From positions 1 through 8,162 of the forward strand of contig JANQQH010000207.1 of the NCBI GenBank assembly GCA_028285025.1: 8,162 nucleotides of DNA, given 5' to 3'. Made by a program: the position numbers and the translations under genes. The notes beneath the pieces were generated by a model. It was not told where the DNA came from, made no database searches, and saw only the letters and a program-made list of their open reading frames with translations. The first letter of the stretch is position 1, and the number at the start of each line of letters is the position of its first letter. This DNA comes from Hyphomicrobiaceae bacterium (lineage in GTDB: Bacteria > Pseudomonadota > Alphaproteobacteria > Rhizobiales > HXMU1428-3). This document shows positions 6,277 to 8,162 of the stretch, piece after piece.

Positions 6277-6304
6277 ACTATATCATTACAAGTTAGCTTG
6301 TCTG
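6277..6304 (-). promoter_or_regulatory. Candidate sigma-70-type promoter for the kinase operon or leader RNA
   Basis: On the minus strand, CAGACA (6304-6299, four of six matches to TTGACA) is followed after 16 bases by TATAGT (6282-6277, five of six matches to TATAAT). A start six or seven bases downstream would fall on A at 6271 or 6270, one or two bases before the outer stem of hairpin 2. That gives a leader of about 207 bases before the kinase ATG. An inverted repeat ACAAG-ttag-CTTGT (6288-6301) occupies the spacer and overlaps the -35 box, so a regulator could act there. Confidence 0.4.
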
Positions 6305-6347
6305 TTCACGTTTTAATATTGGCTTATAACATCCGCGTGAAGACAGT

Positions 6348-6382
6348 GAGATTTTTGTAATCTCGTAAAGGATAAGAATAAT
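6348..6382 (+). promoter_or_regulatory. Candidate promoter with overlapping inverted repeat upstream of the TipF-like gene
   Basis: TTGTAA (6355-6360) and AATAAT (6377-6382) are separated by 16 bases and resemble -35 and -10 boxes (four and five of six matches). The perfect inverted repeat GAGATT-tttgt-AATCTC (6348-6364) overlaps the -35 box, as an operator might. The implied leader is about 150 bases. The remaining stretch 6383-6539 is AT-rich and shows nothing else beyond short palindromes (AAAAGGCTTTT at 6391-6401 and CAAGCTTG at 6402-6409). Confidence 0.3.
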
Positions 6383-6539
6383 TGTATATCAAAAGGCTTT
6401 TCAAGCTTGGTTTCTTGGGAAAAAGACAACCAACTATGGATAAAATAGTCTATGGCCTTGCGATTTTGACAGTATGGAGAGAAGCTTAGCCTTTCAGATT
6501 CGCTTAATATTTTTTACAACAAGGGCTTTGTTCACAAAA

Positions 6540-8162
6540 ATGGCCGCAAATCAGAGCAAAAAAAATGTGGCTCACTCATCAACCAGGCATGTCAGCCTGT
6601 TTCTAGATGTTTTGGTAACAAGTATTGTTGCTTTAACAGGCTCAGCCGTAGCCCTTGGGCTATATTTACAAGCCGGATTTGGGCTTGTGCCGGCACTCAG
6701 TGTGGGGGCCGGTTTGTTTGTATGGCTATTATCGGCTCATTTTTTGATCACACGGATGAGATTAAAACGTGTGATCGATCAACAGTTGAACGAGCTTACT
6801 AAGGATGTGTCCCATTTAAAAAAAGAAACAGAAATAACAGACCTTCTTGCGCAAGGGCACAACGAATTACTGACCGGTCAAAACGCGCTTGAAAACGCAA
6901 TAGGGGTCATCGTTAAACGCATGGATCAATATGATCATCGGCTAAAAGTCCTTTACAAGCTTGGCAAGGAAAAAAAGGATCAACTTTCAAAACAAGACAT
7001 CGCCGATCAAGAACAACGCCTTAGTGATATAGAGGGAGATCTGGTGCGCCTAAGTGCGCATATTGAACGGGTTGAAGGCCAAGTGGATGAAAATTTGCGC
7101 CAACAACTTTATCTTGTCAAAGCTGAATTGGATGTACTGGAATTAATCGTAGAAAAATTTGATGTGGCTTTACCTGCCTCTGCTCAACAGGGCCAAAGCA
7201 CTCCATTTGCTCAAAAAGCTTTAACAGTCATTGAAGGGCTGCGGGCCTTGCCAATCATGAAAGAGATCGAGGGCAACACAGGCACCCCAGCTTACTCACC
7301 TTTGCAAAACACAACACTCAAAGCTGAGGCAATAGAAGGGCCAAAAACATTAGAAGTAAGCCAAGCCTTACTTGAAGAAAACACCAGCCAGGAAAAAAGT
7401 CTGCCTGATCCTACTGCCAGCAACGAGAAAAATGAAGAAAAAACAAGATCGTCTCAAGAAGCATTATTGGCCGCCGTCAATGAAGCCATTCAAGACAATC
7501 GGATTGATCTTTATATGCAGCCTATTGTCTCCCTGCCAGAGCGTGAGTTGGTTTTTTATGAGGCCTTTTCTCGTTTGCGCAATGAGTTAGGCCAACTTTT
7601 ATTACCGCGCGATTTTGTTGCCATTGCCGATATGGCCGGCTTGATGCCACTGATCGATAATCAAATGATCTTACGCACTGTTCAGGTCATTGAGCGGTTG
7701 GTGTCACGCGGCAAAGGCAAAACGGTTTTTTGTAATCTGGCAATGAACTCTTTACGCGATGCAGATTTCTTTGCAGAATTTATGGACTTTATGGAAGCCA
7801 ATAAGTGGCTAAGTGCCCATTTGGTATTAGAATTCTCTCAAGAGAGTGTCGAGGCTATGGAGCCGCATGATTATGAAAGATTAAAAGCCGTTGCAGATTT
7901 AGGCTTTCGTTTTTCTATGGATCATATTGAGCGGCTTGATATTGACTTTAAAGCCTTAGCACAGATGAATTTTGCCTATGTAAAACTAAATGCGTCTTTA
8001 TTATTGGGCAATGCCGGAAATTTAGGAGCAGAAATTCACCCAGCCGATTTGGACCCTTATTTAAACCGTTTAAATATCGCCATGATTGTCGATCATGTCG
8101 AACGCGAGTCCATTGTGCGGCAATTGCGAGATTATAATGTAAATTACGCCCAAGGCCTATTG
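6540..8162 (+). CDS. TipF-like membrane protein with degenerate EAL domain (3' end missing)
   Basis: The frame is open to the window edge; 541 residues are visible and only the end of the EAL domain is missing. Two transmembrane helices (about 18-44 and 48-70) are followed by a coiled coil (about 74-205), a polar linker (about 245-305) and an EAL domain from about 306. Compared with active c-di-GMP phosphodiesterases it keeps E341 (EAF for EAL), N399, E431, D461, K482, E521 and Q538. It has H462 for the second metal-binding Asp and D518 for a Glu, so hydrolysis is unlikely while nucleotide binding remains possible. This layout and an IHPADL segment (499-504) match, from memory, Caulobacter TipF, a c-di-GMP-binding factor for flagellum assembly. 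ATG 6540 has AAGGG at 6521-6525, spaced rather far. An in-frame ATG at 6474 would add 22 residues. Confidence 0.8.
   Translation, partial: MAANQSKKNVAHSSTRHVSLFLDVLVTSIVALTGSAVALGLYLQAGFGLVPALSVGAGLFVWLLSAHFLITRMRLKRVIDQQLNELTKDVSHLKKETEITDLLAQGHNELLTGQNALENAIGVIVKRMDQYDHRLKVLYKLGKEKKDQLSKQDIADQEQRLSDIEGDLVRLSAHIERVEGQVDENLRQQLYLVKAELDVLELIVEKFDVALPASAQQGQSTPFAQKALTVIEGLRALPIMKEIEGNTGTPAYSPLQNTTLKAEAIEGPKTLEVSQALLEENTSQEKSLPDPTASNEKNEEKTRSSQEALLAAVNEAIQDNRIDLYMQPIVSLPERELVFYEAFSRLRNELGQLLLPRDFVAIADMAGLMPLIDNQMILRTVQVIERLVSRGKGKTVFCNLAMNSLRDADFFAEFMDFMEANKWLSAHLVLEFSQESVEAMEPHDYERLKAVADLGFRFSMDHIERLDIDFKALAQMNFAYVKLNASLLLGNAGNLGAEIHPADLDPYLNRLNIAMIVDHVERESIVRQLRDYNVNYAQGLL

Noticed and set aside
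7372..7590. 72-codon open frame on the plus strand
   Set aside because: Out-of-frame reading inside the TipF-like gene, whose own frame carries the coiled coil and EAL motifs.

Overview
This window looks like chromosomal DNA from a moderately AT-leaning member of the Alphaproteobacteria, probably motile and flagellated. The main reason is the gene entering the right edge. Its layout (two membrane helices, a long coiled coil, a degenerate EAL domain) and its EAL signature (a D-H pair in place of D-D, plus an I-H-P-A-D-L segment) match my memory of the TipF-like flagellar regulators of Alphaproteobacteria. The order or genus cannot be named from this sequence. No tRNA, rRNA, CRISPR array, insertion sequence or phage gene was seen.

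Layout, left to right. (1) The 3' part of a Sua5-type threonylcarbamoyl-AMP synthase gene (tRNA t6A modification), then a FAD-linked D-2-hydroxyacid dehydrogenase gene, both on +. (2) A convergent SRAP-family gene (abasic-site DNA-protein crosslinking) on -. A possible terminator for the FAD gene lies inside the last SRAP codons. (3) A 246-bp divergent intergenic region, then an unrecognised 187-residue protein on +. Its last residues resemble the receiver-binding peptide at the FliM N-terminus. (4) Tail to tail with it, on -, a two-component operon: histidine kinase upstream, OmpR-type response regulator downstream, overlapping by 13 bp. (5) A 476-bp divergent intergenic region, then the TipF-like gene on +, cut by the window end.

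The part least explained by genes is 6064-6539. Two strong adjacent hairpins (6187-6220 and 6232-6269) form a GC-rich island, 59% GC by hand count against 33-34% on each side. Several details suggest the RNA is read on the minus strand. One arm mismatch becomes a G-U wobble only on that strand. A plausible -35/-10 pair puts the transcription start almost exactly at the first hairpin. Both terminal loops also expose a UCCC sequence there. It may be a structured 5' leader of the kinase operon or a small RNA.

Functionally the left half is housekeeping: tRNA modification, 2-hydroxyacid oxidation and DNA damage protection. The right half is signalling: an envelope-sensing two-component system, a possible receiver-binding partner, and a probable c-di-GMP-responsive flagellar regulator. 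A link among these three is inference from position and short motifs only.
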